Part shown: positions 36,723 through 45,721 of the stretch, piece after piece
Layout: every line of letters starts with the position of its first letter
Position numbering within the stretch: the stretch's first letter is position 1
Assembly (NCBI GenBank): GCA_044226535.1
Contig: JBGAGT010000003.1
Span: 124,001-188,000, forward strand
Source of the DNA: VBCG01 sp044226535
Lineage (GTDB): Bacteria; Pseudomonadota; Gammaproteobacteria; Burkholderiales; Casimicrobiaceae
DNA: 64,000 nt
Reading direction: 5' to 3'
Notes under the pieces: model-generated
What the model saw: only the letters and a program-made list of their open reading frames with translations
Database searches by the model: none
Told to the model about the DNA's origin: nothing
Translations under genes and position numbers: made by a program

Positions 36723-38290
36723 GCGCGTCGGCGCCGGTCGGCATCAAGGTCTACGTCCCGCGCGACTCGGGCGCGGTGTCCATGGGAGCCGATGCCGTCG
36801 CGGCGGCCATCGCCGAGGAGGCGCAACGGCGCGGCATCATCGTGCAGGTCGTACGCAACGGCTCGCGCGGCCTGTACTGGCTGGAGCCGCTGGTCGAGGT
36901 GGCGACTGCCGAGGGGCGCATCGCCTACGGCCCGGTGTCGCGCGGCGACGTCCGCTCGCTGTTCGAAGCGCGCTTCCTCGAGGGCGGCGCGCATGCGCTG
37001 CGCCAGGGCGCGACCGAGGCCATCCCCTACCTCGCGAAGCAGGAGCGGCTTACCTTCGCGCGCGTCGGCGTGGTCGACCCGATGTCAATCGAGGATTACC
37101 GGGCGCACGGCGGCTACAAGGGCCTGGCGCGCGCGCTGGCCATGGACGGCGCGGCGATCGTCGACGAGGTCACGCGCTCGGGCCTGCGCGGCCGCGGCGG
37201 CGCGGCGTTCCCGACCGGCATCAAATGGAAGACGGTGCACGACACCGCCGCCACGCAGAAATACATCGTCTGCAACGCCGACGAAGGCGACTCGGGCACG
37301 TTCTCCGACCGCATGCTGATGGAGGGCGACCCCTTCACGCTGATCGAGGGCATGACCATCGCCGGCGTCGCGGTCGGGGCGACGCGCGGCTACATCTACC
37401 TGCGCTCCGAGTATCCGCATGCGCGCGAGGTGCTCGAGGACGCGATCAACGCGGCCTACCACCATGGCTACCTCGGCCCCGACATCCACGGCAGCGGCAA
37501 GGCCTTCGAGCTCGAGCTGCGCATCGGCGCCGGTGCCTACATCTGCGGCGAGGAGACCTCGATGCTGGAGAGCCTCGAGGGCAAGCGCGGCATCGTGCGC
37601 TTCAAGCCGCCGCTGCCGGCGATCGCCGGCCTGTTCGGCAAGCCGACGGTGATCAACAACGTCATCTCGATGGCCTCGGTGCCCATCATCCTCGAGCGCG
37701 GCGCCGACTTCTACAAGGACTTCGGCATGGGCCGCTCGCGCGGCACGCTGGCCTTCCAGCTCGCGGGGAACGTCAAGTACCCCGGGCTTGTCGAAAAGGC
37801 GTTCGGCCTGAGCCTGCGCGACCTGGTCGAGGGCTTCGGCGGCGGCAGCGCCAGCGGCCGCCCGATCCGCACGGCGCAGGTCGGCGGCCCGCTCGGCGCC
37901 TACGTGCCGCTGTCGCAGTTCGACACCGCGCTCGACTACGAGGCCTTCGTGGCCATCGGCGCGATGGTGGGCCACGGCGGGGTGGTGGTGTTCGACGACA
38001 CCGTCAACATGGCGAAGATGGCGCGCTACGCGATGGAGTTCTGCGCCATCGAGTCCTGCGGCAAGTGCACGCCTTGCCGCATCGGCTCGGTGCGCGGGGT
38101 GGAGGTGATGGACGGCATCCTCGCCGGCAAGGACGACGGAGTGGCGCGCATCGCGCTGTTGCGCAGCCTCTGCGATACGATGCTCAACGGCTCGCTGTGC
38201 GCGATGGGCGGGATGACGCCTTACCCGGTCCTGTCGGCGCTCAACCATTTCCCGCAGGACTTCGGCAGGCCCGGCATCAAGGCGGCATGA
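36719..38290 (+). CDS. fdsB: NAD-dependent formate dehydrogenase beta subunit
   Basis: 523 aa, NuoF-like. An N-terminal thioredoxin-like region without cluster cysteines, then the FMN/NAD site GLRGRGGAAFPTGIKWK and GAGAYICGEET, and the [4Fe-4S] motif ESCGKCTPCRIG with a distal Cys in NGSLCAMGG. Site of NAD+ reduction. Coupled to fdsG by ATGA; 19 bases to fdsA. Confidence 0.97.
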   Translation: MSASAPVGIKVYVPRDSGAVSMGADAVAAAIAEEAQRRGIIVQVVRNGSRGLYWLEPLVEVATAEGRIAYGPVSRGDVRSLFEARFLEGGAHALRQGATEAIPYLAKQERLTFARVGVVDPMSIEDYRAHGGYKGLARALAMDGAAIVDEVTRSGLRGRGGAAFPTGIKWKTVHDTAATQKYIVCNADEGDSGTFSDRMLMEGDPFTLIEGMTIAGVAVGATRGYIYLRSEYPHAREVLEDAINAAYHHGYLGPDIHGSGKAFELELRIGAGAYICGEETSMLESLEGKRGIVRFKPPLPAIAGLFGKPTVINNVISMASVPIILERGADFYKDFGMGRSRGTLAFQLAGNVKYPGLVEKAFGLSLRDLVEGFGGGSASGRPIRTAQVGGPLGAYVPLSQFDTALDYEAFVAIGAMVGHGGVVVFDDTVNMAKMARYAMEFCAIESCGKCTPCRIGSVRGVEVMDGILAGKDDGVARIALLRSLCDTMLNGSLCAMGGMTPYPVLSALNHFPQDFGRPGIKAA

Positions 38291-38309
38291 TCCTCGAAGG
38301 AGCACCACG

Positions 38310-41168
38310 ATGAACGCGAACAAGGAACTCGACCTCGGCACGCCGCAGCGCCACTCGGCGAAGCTCGTCACGCTGTCGATCGACGGCCACGAGGTGACGG
38401 TCCCCGAGGGCACGTCGGTGATGCACGCCGCACTCGCCGCCGGCATCGACATCCCCAAGCTCTGCGCCACCGACACCCTCGAGCCCTTCGGCTCCTGCCG
38501 CGTGTGCCTGGTCGAGATCGAGAACCGCAAGGGCTACCCCGCCTCGTGCACCACGCCCGCCGAGCAGGGCATGAAGGTGCGCACCCAGACCGCCAAGCTC
38601 GGCGAGATCCGCCGCGGCGTGATGGAGCTCTACCTCACCGACCATCCCGCCGACTGCATGGACCACGCCGGCAGCGGCACCTGCGAGATGCACGACGTCG
38701 CGCACGACGTCGGGCTGACGGCGGTGCGCTACGAGTCGGGCCGCACCCACCTCGAGGCGAAGGTCGACGCCAGCAACCCGTACTTCCGCTTCGACCCCGC
38801 CAAGTGCATCGTCTGCTCGCGCTGCGTGCGCGCCTGCGACGAGGTCCAGGGGACCTTCGCGCTCACCGTCGAGGGTCGCGGTTTCGACTCGCGCATCGTC
38901 GCCAGCGCCGACGAGGACTTCCTCGATTCCGAATGCGTGTCCTGCGGCGCCTGCGTGCAGGCCTGCCCGACCGACGCGCTGGTGGAGAAGTCGGTGGTCG
39001 AGCTCGGTGCCCCCGAGCGCGCGGTGACCACCACCTGCGCGTACTGCGGCGTGGGGTGCAGCTTCCGCGCCGAGCTGAAGGGCGACACCGTCGTGCGCAT
39101 GGTCCCCGAGAAGGCCGGCAAGGCCAACCACGGGCATTCCTGCGTCAAGGGCCGTTTCGCCTGGACCTACGCGACGCACAAGGACCGCATCACCGAGCCG
39201 ATGATCCGCGAGAAGATCAGCGACCCGTGGCGCGTGGTGTCCTGGGACGAGGCCATCAACCACGCCGCGAAGGAGTTCCGCCGCATCCAGGCGAAGCACG
39301 GCAAAGGGTCGATCGGCGGCATCACCTCGTCGCGCTGCACCAACGAGGAGACCTACCTCGTGCAGAAGCTGGTGCGCGCGGCATTCGGCAACAACAACGT
39401 CGACACCTGCGCGCGCGTCTGCCACTCGCCGACGGGCTACGGCCTCAAGACCACCATCGGCGAGTCGGCCGGCACGCAGGACTTCGACTCGGTGGAGCAC
39501 GCCGACGTCATCGTGCTGATGGGCGCCAATCCCACCGACGCCCACCCGGTGTTCGCGTCGCGGATGAAGCAGCGGCTGCGCGCCGGCGCCAGGCTGATCG
39601 TCATCGACCCGCGGCGCATCGAGCTGGTGCGCACGCCGCATGTCGAGGCGGTGTACCACCTGGCGTTGCGCCCGGGAACCAACGTCGCGATGCTCAATTC
39701 GCTGGCCCACGTGATCGTCACCGAGGGCCTCGCCGACGAGGACTATATCCGCGCGCGCTGCGAGGGCCCGGCGTTCGAGCGCTGGCGCGACTTCGTCGCC
39801 GACCCGACGCAGTCCCCCGAGGCGATGGAGAAGATCACCGGCGTGCCGGCTTCGCTGGTGCGCGACGCGGCGCGGCTGTACGCCACCGGCGGCAACGGCG
39901 CGATCTACTACGGCCTCGGCGTGACCGAGCACAGCCAAGGCTCGACCGCGGTGATGGGCATCGCCAACCTCGCCATGCTCACCGGCAACGTCGGCAAGGT
40001 CGGCGTGGGCATCAACCCGCTGCGCGGCCAGAACAACGTGCAGGGGTCCTGCGACATGGGATCGTTCCCCCACGAGCTCCCGGGCTACCGCCACATCTCC
40101 GACCCGGCCGTGCGCAAGCTGTTCGAAGGCGACTGGAAGGTCACGCTCGATCCCGAGCCGGGGCTGCGCATCCCCAACATGTTCGACGCCGCGCTGGACG
40201 GCAGCTTCCGCGCGCTGTACTGCGAGGGCGAGGACATCGCGCAGTCGGACCCCAACACCGAGCACGTGACGGCGGCGCTGACGGCGATGGAATGCATCGT
40301 CGTGCAGGACATCTTCCTCAACGAGACCGCCAAGTTCGCGCACGTGTTCCTGCCGGGCACCTCGTTCCTCGAGAAGGACGGCACCTTCATCAACGCCGAG
40401 CGGCGCGTTTCGCGCGTGCGCAAGGTGATGGAGCCGCTGTGCGGCCTGGCCGACTGGGAGGTCACCATCGCGCTGTCGAAGGCGCTGGGCTACCCGATGG
40501 AGTACGCGCACCCGTCCGAGATCATGGACGAGATCGCGCGGCTCACGCCCACGTTCGCGGGCGTCAGCTACCGGCTGATCGACGAGCTCGGCAGCATCCA
40601 GTGGCCCTGCAACGAGGCGGCGCCACAGGGCACGCCGACCATGCACGTCGGCGAGTTCGTGCGCGGCAAGGGCCGCTTCATGGTCACGCAGTACCAGCCG
40701 ACCTCGGAGCGCGCGACGCGCAAGTATCCGCTGCTGCTCACCACCGGCCGCATCCTGTCGCAGTACAACGTCGGCGCGCAGACGCGCCGCACCCACAACA
40801 CCGCGTGGCACGGCGAGGACGTGCTGGAGATCCACCCGCACGACGCCGAGGAGCGCGGCATCCGCGACTCGGACTGGGTGGGCGTCAAGAGCCGCGCCGG
40901 CGAGATCGTGCTGCGGGCGAAGATCAGCACCCGCATGACGCCCGGCGTCGTGTACACGACCTTCCACTTCCCCGAGACCGGCGCCAACGTCGTCACCACC
41001 GAGAACTCCGACTGGGCGACCAATTGCCCCGAGTACAAGGTGACGGCGGTCGAGGTGATGTCGGTGCTGCAGCCCTCCGACTGGCAGAAGCGCTACCAGC
41101 AGTTCTCGCGGCAGCAGGTCGACCTGCTGAACCAGCGCGAGTCCGCGCCGATGCCGGGAGACGACTGA
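38310..41168 (+). CDS. fdsA: NAD-dependent formate dehydrogenase alpha (molybdenum) subunit
   Basis: 952 aa. NuoG-like N-terminus with [2Fe-2S] ligands (FGSCRVCLVEI, SCTTPAEQG), a His-Cys cluster region, two ferredoxin-like [4Fe-4S] sites (CIVCSRCVRAC; CVSCGACVQAC) and the CAYCGVGC site heading the molybdopterin domain. The Mo ligand Cys is in VDTCARVCHS. Unusually the His-Cys3 region reads DHPADCMDHAGSGTCE, so the second Cys of the expected C-x2-C is a His. Cofactor is bis-molybdopterin guanine dinucleotide. Strong AGGAG before the ATG. Confidence 0.97.
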   Translation: MNANKELDLGTPQRHSAKLVTLSIDGHEVTVPEGTSVMHAALAAGIDIPKLCATDTLEPFGSCRVCLVEIENRKGYPASCTTPAEQGMKVRTQTAKLGEIRRGVMELYLTDHPADCMDHAGSGTCEMHDVAHDVGLTAVRYESGRTHLEAKVDASNPYFRFDPAKCIVCSRCVRACDEVQGTFALTVEGRGFDSRIVASADEDFLDSECVSCGACVQACPTDALVEKSVVELGAPERAVTTTCAYCGVGCSFRAELKGDTVVRMVPEKAGKANHGHSCVKGRFAWTYATHKDRITEPMIREKISDPWRVVSWDEAINHAAKEFRRIQAKHGKGSIGGITSSRCTNEETYLVQKLVRAAFGNNNVDTCARVCHSPTGYGLKTTIGESAGTQDFDSVEHADVIVLMGANPTDAHPVFASRMKQRLRAGARLIVIDPRRIELVRTPHVEAVYHLALRPGTNVAMLNSLAHVIVTEGLADEDYIRARCEGPAFERWRDFVADPTQSPEAMEKITGVPASLVRDAARLYATGGNGAIYYGLGVTEHSQGSTAVMGIANLAMLTGNVGKVGVGINPLRGQNNVQGSCDMGSFPHELPGYRHISDPAVRKLFEGDWKVTLDPEPGLRIPNMFDAALDGSFRALYCEGEDIAQSDPNTEHVTAALTAMECIVVQDIFLNETAKFAHVFLPGTSFLEKDGTFINAERRVSRVRKVMEPLCGLADWEVTIALSKALGYPMEYAHPSEIMDEIARLTPTFAGVSYRLIDELGSIQWPCNEAAPQGTPTMHVGEFVRGKGRFMVTQYQPTSERATRKYPLLLTTGRILSQYNVGAQTRRTHNTAWHGEDVLEIHPHDAEERGIRDSDWVGVKSRAGEIVLRAKISTRMTPGVVYTTFHFPETGANVVTTENSDWATNCPEYKVTAVEVMSVLQPSDWQKRYQQFSRQQVDLLNQRESAPMPGDD

Positions 41169-41175
41169 CCTCGCC

Positions 41176-42042
41176 GTGGCGGCCGTGGCGCTTCCTCACG
41201 ATTCCGCGGGCGACGAAGGCTCGGTGCGCGTCGAGGTGCTGCGCGTCGGCGCCGACGGCGCCGTCGCGGTGCAGGACCGCGTCGCCGAGGAGGTGCCGGT
41301 CGCGCTGGTCTACAACGGCATCTCCCATGCCGTGATGATGACAACGCCCGGGGACCTCGAGGACTTCGCGCTGGGGTTCTCGCTGTCCGAGGGCATCGTC
41401 GCCTCGACCTCCGAAGTGCACGACATCGAGGTGGCCGGACCGGGCGGCGGGACGGGCAGTCCGGCCGAAGGCATCAGCGTGGACATCACCATCGCTTCGG
41501 AGCGCTTCGCGGGCCTCAAGGAGCGCCGGCGCAACCTCACCGGGCGCACCGGCTGCGGCCTCTGCGGGACCGAGAGCCTCGCCGAGGCGATCCGTTGCCC
41601 CGCACCCGTGTCGGACGCGCTCGAGGTGACGCCCGAGGCGGTCGCGCGCGCCTTCGCGGCGCTGCCGGAGTGGCAGCCCGTCAACCGGGCGACGGGTGCG
41701 GTGCACGCGGCGGGCTTCGCGACGGCCGACGGCAGGCTGCTGCTGGTGCGCGAGGACGTCGGCCGCCACAACGCGCTCGACAAGCTGATCGGCGCGCTGG
41801 CGCGCGCCAGGACACCGTTCGCCCAAGGCTTCGTGGTCATGACCAGCCGCGCGAGCTACGAACTCATCCAGAAGGCCGCCACCATGGGCATCCCCATGCT
41901 CGCGGCGATTTCCGCGCCGACCGCGCTCGCGATCCGCCTCGCGCAGTCGACCGGCCTCACGCTGGCGGGCTTCGCGCGTGGCCGCCAGTTCGTGATCTAC
42001 GCGAATCCCCGACGCGTCGCACTACCGGAGGTCGTCCGTTGA
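41176..42042 (+). CDS. fdhD: FdhD/FdsC, formate dehydrogenase sulfurtransferase
   Basis: 288 aa. Transfers sulfur to the molybdenum cofactor and delivers it to FdsA, required for activity. Signature GRTGCGLCGTES carries the reactive cysteines; the C-terminal half includes REDVGRHNALDKLIGA and VMTSRASYELIQKAA. GTG start seven bases after fdsA. TTGA overlap with fdsD. Confidence 0.95.
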   Translation: MAAVALPHDSAGDEGSVRVEVLRVGADGAVAVQDRVAEEVPVALVYNGISHAVMMTTPGDLEDFALGFSLSEGIVASTSEVHDIEVAGPGGGTGSPAEGISVDITIASERFAGLKERRRNLTGRTGCGLCGTESLAEAIRCPAPVSDALEVTPEAVARAFAALPEWQPVNRATGAVHAAGFATADGRLLLVREDVGRHNALDKLIGALARARTPFAQGFVVMTSRASYELIQKAATMGIPMLAAISAPTALAIRLAQSTGLTLAGFARGRQFVIYANPRRVALPEVVR

Positions 42043-42263
42043 ACGTCCCGCACCTGATCGAGATGGCGAACCAGATTGCCGCATTCTTCGCCTCGCAAAA
42101 CGAGCCCGCCGTCGCGGCCAAGGACGCGGCGACGCACCTGCGCCGCTTCTGGGAGCCGCGCATGCGGCGCGAGATCATCGCGCATGTGCAAGGGGGAGGC
42201 GGCGAGGCGCTGACGCCGATCGCGCGCGACGCCGTGCTGAACCTGGCGCGCGAAGCCGCCTGA
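42039..42263 (+). CDS. fdsD: NAD-dependent formate dehydrogenase delta subunit
   Basis: 74 aa with TTG start overlapping the fdhD stop; the first ATG is eight codons in (42063). Blocks MANQIAAFFASQN, HLRRFWEPRMRREI and GLSPIA-like ALTPIARDAV match FdsD, a small subunit of unclear function needed for a full complex in some species. Last gene of fdsGBA-fdhD-fdsD, the Cupriavidus order. Confidence 0.92.
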   Translation: MNVPHLIEMANQIAAFFASQNEPAVAAKDAATHLRRFWEPRMRREIIAHVQGGGGEALTPIARDAVLNLAREAA

Positions 42264-42296
42264 GACGCGCCAGAATCGCGGATGACGCCGGATCGA

Positions 42297-42459
42297 GCGT
42301 GGGCGCAGCCTGAGCGCCTCGCGGGCGCCTAACGCGAAGTCGGCGTCCGGCGGGTCGCGCGGGCGAGCGACCCGCCTTGATGGAGCCGTCCGCGCGGGGA
42401 CCCGCCAGCCGACTGCTTTCGCGTTCGAAGCCCGCGAGGCGCTCAGGCTGCGCCCACGC
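42297..42459. repeat. 30-bp perfect inverted repeat enclosing a nested hairpin
   Basis: Bases 42297-42326 are the exact reverse complement of 42430-42459. Inside, GGCGGGTCGC (42349-42358) pairs perfectly with GCGACCCGCC (42367-42376) around an eight-base loop, and AACGCGAA...CGG near 42331 partly pairs with CCGAC...TTCGCGTT near 42410. The whole 163-base element fills the 226-base gap between the convergent fdsD and peroxiredoxin genes. It may be a bidirectional terminator, a MITE-like element or a structured RNA. No U-tract and no coding frame were seen. Confidence 0.85.
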
Positions 42460-42489
42460 GGCGCATTCCGCCCACGCGTCGCAAGGGCG

Positions 42490-42936
42490 TTACTTCAAGC
42501 CCTTCACGAACGCCAGCACCTCGTCCGCATGCCCCGGCACCTTGACGCCGCGCCACTCGCGCAGCAGGTTGCGCCTGCCGTCGATCACGAAGGTGCTGCG
42601 CTCGATGCCGCGCACCTTCTTGCCGTACATGTTCTTGTCCTTCATCACGCCGAAGCGCTGGCACAGCACCTCGTCGGGGTCGGCGATCAGCGGAAACGGG
42701 AAGCCCATCTTCGCGCTCCACTTCTCGTGCGAGGCGAGCGTGTCGCGCGAGATGCCGGCGACGGAGGCGCCGGCCTTGGCGAACTTGTAGTGCCGGTCGC
42801 GGAAATCGATGCCTTCCGTGGTGCATCCCGGCGTGTTGTCGCGCGGGTAGAAGTACAGGACGACGATCGTGCCGGCGTGGTCGGCCAACCGGAAGGTACC
42901 GTGCGTCGAGGGTGCGGAGAAATCGTCGATCTTCAT
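42490..42936 (-). CDS. Bcp/PrxQ-type thiol peroxiredoxin
   Basis: 148 aa. Reduces hydrogen peroxide and lipid peroxides. Peroxidatic C38 in PRDNTPGCTTEGIDFRD; the resolving Cys that Bcp has five residues later is absent (I43), while C92 in LCQRFGV is kept. A different resolving partner or a one-Cys mechanism is implied. Its ATG overlaps the arnD stop, so it is the promoter-distal gene of the arn operon. Confidence 0.93.
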   Translation of the reverse strand: MKIDDFSAPSTHGTFRLADHAGTIVVLYFYPRDNTPGCTTEGIDFRDRHYKFAKAGASVAGISRDTLASHEKWSAKMGFPFPLIADPDEVLCQRFGVMKDKNMYGKKVRGIERSTFVIDGRRNLLREWRGVKVPGHADEVLAFVKGLK

Positions 42937-43895
42937 GGCGTGGCGATGGCTTCGGCAGTGGTTCGTTGGGCGGGGGTGGGGTCGCAGTCGGCGAGGAACT
43001 CACGCCCCTGCAGCAGCAGCGTGCCGCTGCGCCCGGGGACGCTGCCGGGTGCGCATTCGCAGCGCGGCAGCGCCATGGGCTCGCAGGACTCGAACAGCGC
43101 GCGCATCGGCACCAGCGCGCGCCCCTGGGCGCGCCAGCCGATCAACAGCTGCTCGAGCACCGGGGCGAGCTTCATGCCCTCGAGCTCGGCGTGCAGCGTG
43201 AACACGTGGTCGGCCTCCGAGCGCGCGGTCTCGGCGAGCAGCCGGTGCGCGGCGTTGGCGGCGGTCACGCCGTCGAGCCCGATGAGCTCGTCGAGCGTCG
43301 GCAGCGTGGTGGGGAACTGCGGGCAGCGCACCAGCTCGGCCTTCCAGACCGGCAGGTGGGGATGGGTGCCGCGGCCGTCGGAACAGTAGTCGAGGCCCAG
43401 CGACTGCGTGAGGCGCAGCGCGTGGACGTTCATCTGCCAGCCCGCCGCGCCGTGCACGCGCGCGGGCTCGCCGAAGATCTCCTGGAAGCGGTCGAGCGCG
43501 CGCTGCATCTCTCGCGCGGTCCACGCGGCGTCGGCTTGCGCGACGCCGTCCTGCCAGCGCACGTGGTCGTTGCAGTGGATGCCGCACTCGTAGCCGAGGT
43601 CGCGCACGCCGCGCATGATCCGCGCGCCGCGCCGGCCGATGTCGGGCCCGGGCAGCAGCGTGCCGTTGAGCAGCGTGCGCAAGCCGTAGTGCGAGACCAC
43701 GCTGGTGCGGCGCACCTTACCGAAGAAGCCCGCGCGGAACACGCGGCGGATGGCGCGGCCGGTGTGATCGGGGCCGAGGCTCCACAGGAAGGTCGCGCCC
43801 GCCGCATGGCGGCGAAAGAGGTCGACCAGCCGCGGCACGCCTTCGCGCGTGCCGCGCCAGGTGTCGACATCGACCTTGAGTGCGACGCGATTCAT
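42933..43895 (-). CDS. arnD: ArnD, undecaprenyl-phosphate L-Ara4FN deformylase
   Basis: 320 aa polysaccharide-deacetylase fold. The N-terminus LKVDVDTWRGTREGVPRLVD follows ArnD closely, and the metal/active site region reads YECGIHCNDHVRWQ. Removes the formyl group from undecaprenyl-phosphate-Ara4FN at the inner membrane, committing the sugar to export. ATGA overlaps on both sides. Confidence 0.93.
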   Translation of the reverse strand: MNRVALKVDVDTWRGTREGVPRLVDLFRRHAAGATFLWSLGPDHTGRAIRRVFRAGFFGKVRRTSVVSHYGLRTLLNGTLLPGPDIGRRGARIMRGVRDLGYECGIHCNDHVRWQDGVAQADAAWTAREMQRALDRFQEIFGEPARVHGAAGWQMNVHALRLTQSLGLDYCSDGRGTHPHLPVWKAELVRCPQFPTTLPTLDELIGLDGVTAANAAHRLLAETARSEADHVFTLHAELEGMKLAPVLEQLLIGWRAQGRALVPMRALFESCEPMALPRCECAPGSVPGRSGTLLLQGREFLADCDPTPAQRTTAEAIATP

Positions 43896-45721
43896 TGCAG
43901 GATCACGATGTCGATCCACGAGGGATCGGCGGTTCGCAATTCTAGCCTCCACCCGGATTCGGCGGCGCCGCAGGCCGCGCAACGCCATCCCGTGATGCTC
44001 GAGCTCGCGAAGCGCGGCACCTGCACGACGCCGTCGCGCGCGAGCCGCAGCTCGCGCAGCGGCAGGTACCAGGGCAGCGGGTTGGTGAGGAGCACGGCGC
44101 TGTCGGCCGGGGCGCGCCATTCGAGCACGACCGGCTGCAGCGGGAGGGCGGAGAATTCGTGCGGCGGGTAGCGGTCGCCGTCGGCGACCGCGTGCGCGGC
44201 CCCGGGACCCAGGATCCGCGCCGGCCGGAACACGGCATAACTGCTGATGTGGCGCACGGGCTCGAGCGCGAGCCTGCGCGCAGCCTCGGAGGGAATCGCC
44301 ACCCAGTGCTCGCGATCGGCGTCGGCGCCGCCCAGCATCGCCCGCGCGCGCGAGCCGCAGGCGAGCGCGGTCTCCTGCGCGAAGGAGAGGTCGAGCGCGG
44401 TCTCGAACTCGCCGTGCAGGCTCACCGGTGCGGTGGAGGCGCAGAGCGCGCGCGCCAGCGCGTCGCGGGTGAGCGCCGGCACGATGGGCTCGTCGGGCAC
44501 GGCGCGGCCGGCCTGCGGCGCGCCGAGCGTCTTCAGGTCGGAGACGCCGTTGAGCGGCGTGTGCAGCCAGCCTTCGCGTGCGCGCACGATCGTGCCCGCG
44601 CTCAACGCGAGGTGCAGCGTGACGATCGCCGCGGCGGCGAGCCACGCCAAGGGCCGCAGGGCGCGGGGGCCTGCGGCGAGCGCATCGAGGCCGAGCCCCG
44701 CCGCCAGCACGGCGGCCGACCAGGGCGCAACGGCCATGTAATAGGGCGTGAAGGACCGCAGCGCGGCGACCACGGCGAGCCCCAGCGCGGCGAGCGCCAG
44801 GGCGCCGAGCGCGGCGACGGCGAGCCGCCGCCGCGCCGCGACCATCCACACGACCCCGGCTGCCGCGATCGCCCAGATCGCGCGCTGCACGACGACCTCG
44901 GCCGGCGCGGGCAGCGCCCCGCGATGCAGGAAGGCGCCGTACGCCGCCTCGGCGACGCCGCTCGCCATCGCGGCGGCGATCGCCACCGCGCCGCTCGCGC
45001 CATGGTCGCGCGCCTGGCGCGCGACCTCGCCCGCCAGCGGCGTGTCGCCGGCGCTCCACCAGGCGATCGCGAGCGGCAGCACGGCGACCAGCGCCGCGCC
45101 GGCGAGTGCCGCGAGCGCGCCACTGTCGAGCCGGCGCGTGGCGGCGACCTGCGACAGCAGCAGGGGCGCGAGCACGATCGCGGTGGGATGCGCATGCAGG
45201 GCGACGGCGAGCGCGGCCCCGGTGGCGAACACCAGGCGGGGATCGTCGTGGCGCGCGGCGAGCGCCGCGCACCAGAGCGTGAGCCACGACGTCGCACCGG
45301 CCAGGTTCGCGTGCGACCAGGTGAGCCCGTCCAGTGCGGCGGTGCCCGGGATCGCCACCGCGAGCGCGACGAAGAACCCCGTGCGCGCGCCGCCCAGCGT
45401 GCGGCCGGTGAGGTAGGCGAAGAGGTACTTGGACGCCGCCAGCGCGCCGACCACCAGCGACACGCCGGCGAGGCTGCGGGTGAGGGCCAGCGCGGCGGCG
45501 AGCACGTAGAACCACAGCGGCCCGAGGTGCAGCGCGCCGGCGATGCTGCCGCCTTGCGTGGGGAAGGCCTCGCCGGCGACGATGCGCATGGCGGCCTCGA
45601 GGTCGCGCGCGGTGTCGGGGGTGAACACCGCGAACGCGTAGGTGGCGATGCTCGCGGCGGCGAGCACCGCGACCAGCACGCGCAGGGCCCACGGCAAGCT
45701 CGCCGCGGGCAGGGTGTTCAC
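43892..45721 (-). CDS. GT-C-type polytopic glycosyltransferase-like protein, paralogue B
   Basis: 609 aa, GTG start overlapping the stop of the gene before it (GTGA). About a dozen membrane segments and a C-terminal soluble domain. Shares with paralogue A (30378-32240) the first-loop motif DTARD (36-40), HLGPLWFY (65-72) and the C-terminal block RYPPHEFSALP. Distinct from the true ArnT encoded upstream in the same operon. Possibly a second transferase that uses a related lipid-linked sugar or another acceptor. No characterised homologue is recognised. Confidence 0.7.
   Translation of the reverse strand: MNTLPAASLPWALRVLVAVLAAASIATYAFAVFTPDTARDLEAAMRIVAGEAFPTQGGSIAGALHLGPLWFYVLAAALALTRSLAGVSLVVGALAASKYLFAYLTGRTLGGARTGFFVALAVAIPGTAALDGLTWSHANLAGATSWLTLWCAALAARHDDPRLVFATGAALAVALHAHPTAIVLAPLLLSQVAATRRLDSGALAALAGAALVAVLPLAIAWWSAGDTPLAGEVARQARDHGASGAVAIAAAMASGVAEAAYGAFLHRGALPAPAEVVVQRAIWAIAAAGVVWMVAARRRLAVAALGALALAALGLAVVAALRSFTPYYMAVAPWSAAVLAAGLGLDALAAGPRALRPLAWLAAAAIVTLHLALSAGTIVRAREGWLHTPLNGVSDLKTLGAPQAGRAVPDEPIVPALTRDALARALCASTAPVSLHGEFETALDLSFAQETALACGSRARAMLGGADADREHWVAIPSEAARRLALEPVRHISSYAVFRPARILGPGAAHAVADGDRYPPHEFSALPLQPVVLEWRAPADSAVLLTNPLPWYLPLRELRLARDGVVQVPRFASSSITGWRCAACGAAESGWRLELRTADPSWIDIVILQ

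Noticed and set aside
42433..43003. Alternative frames overlapping the peroxiredoxin and the inverted repeat
   Set aside because: Arg-rich frames without family features; the repeat explains the structure there.
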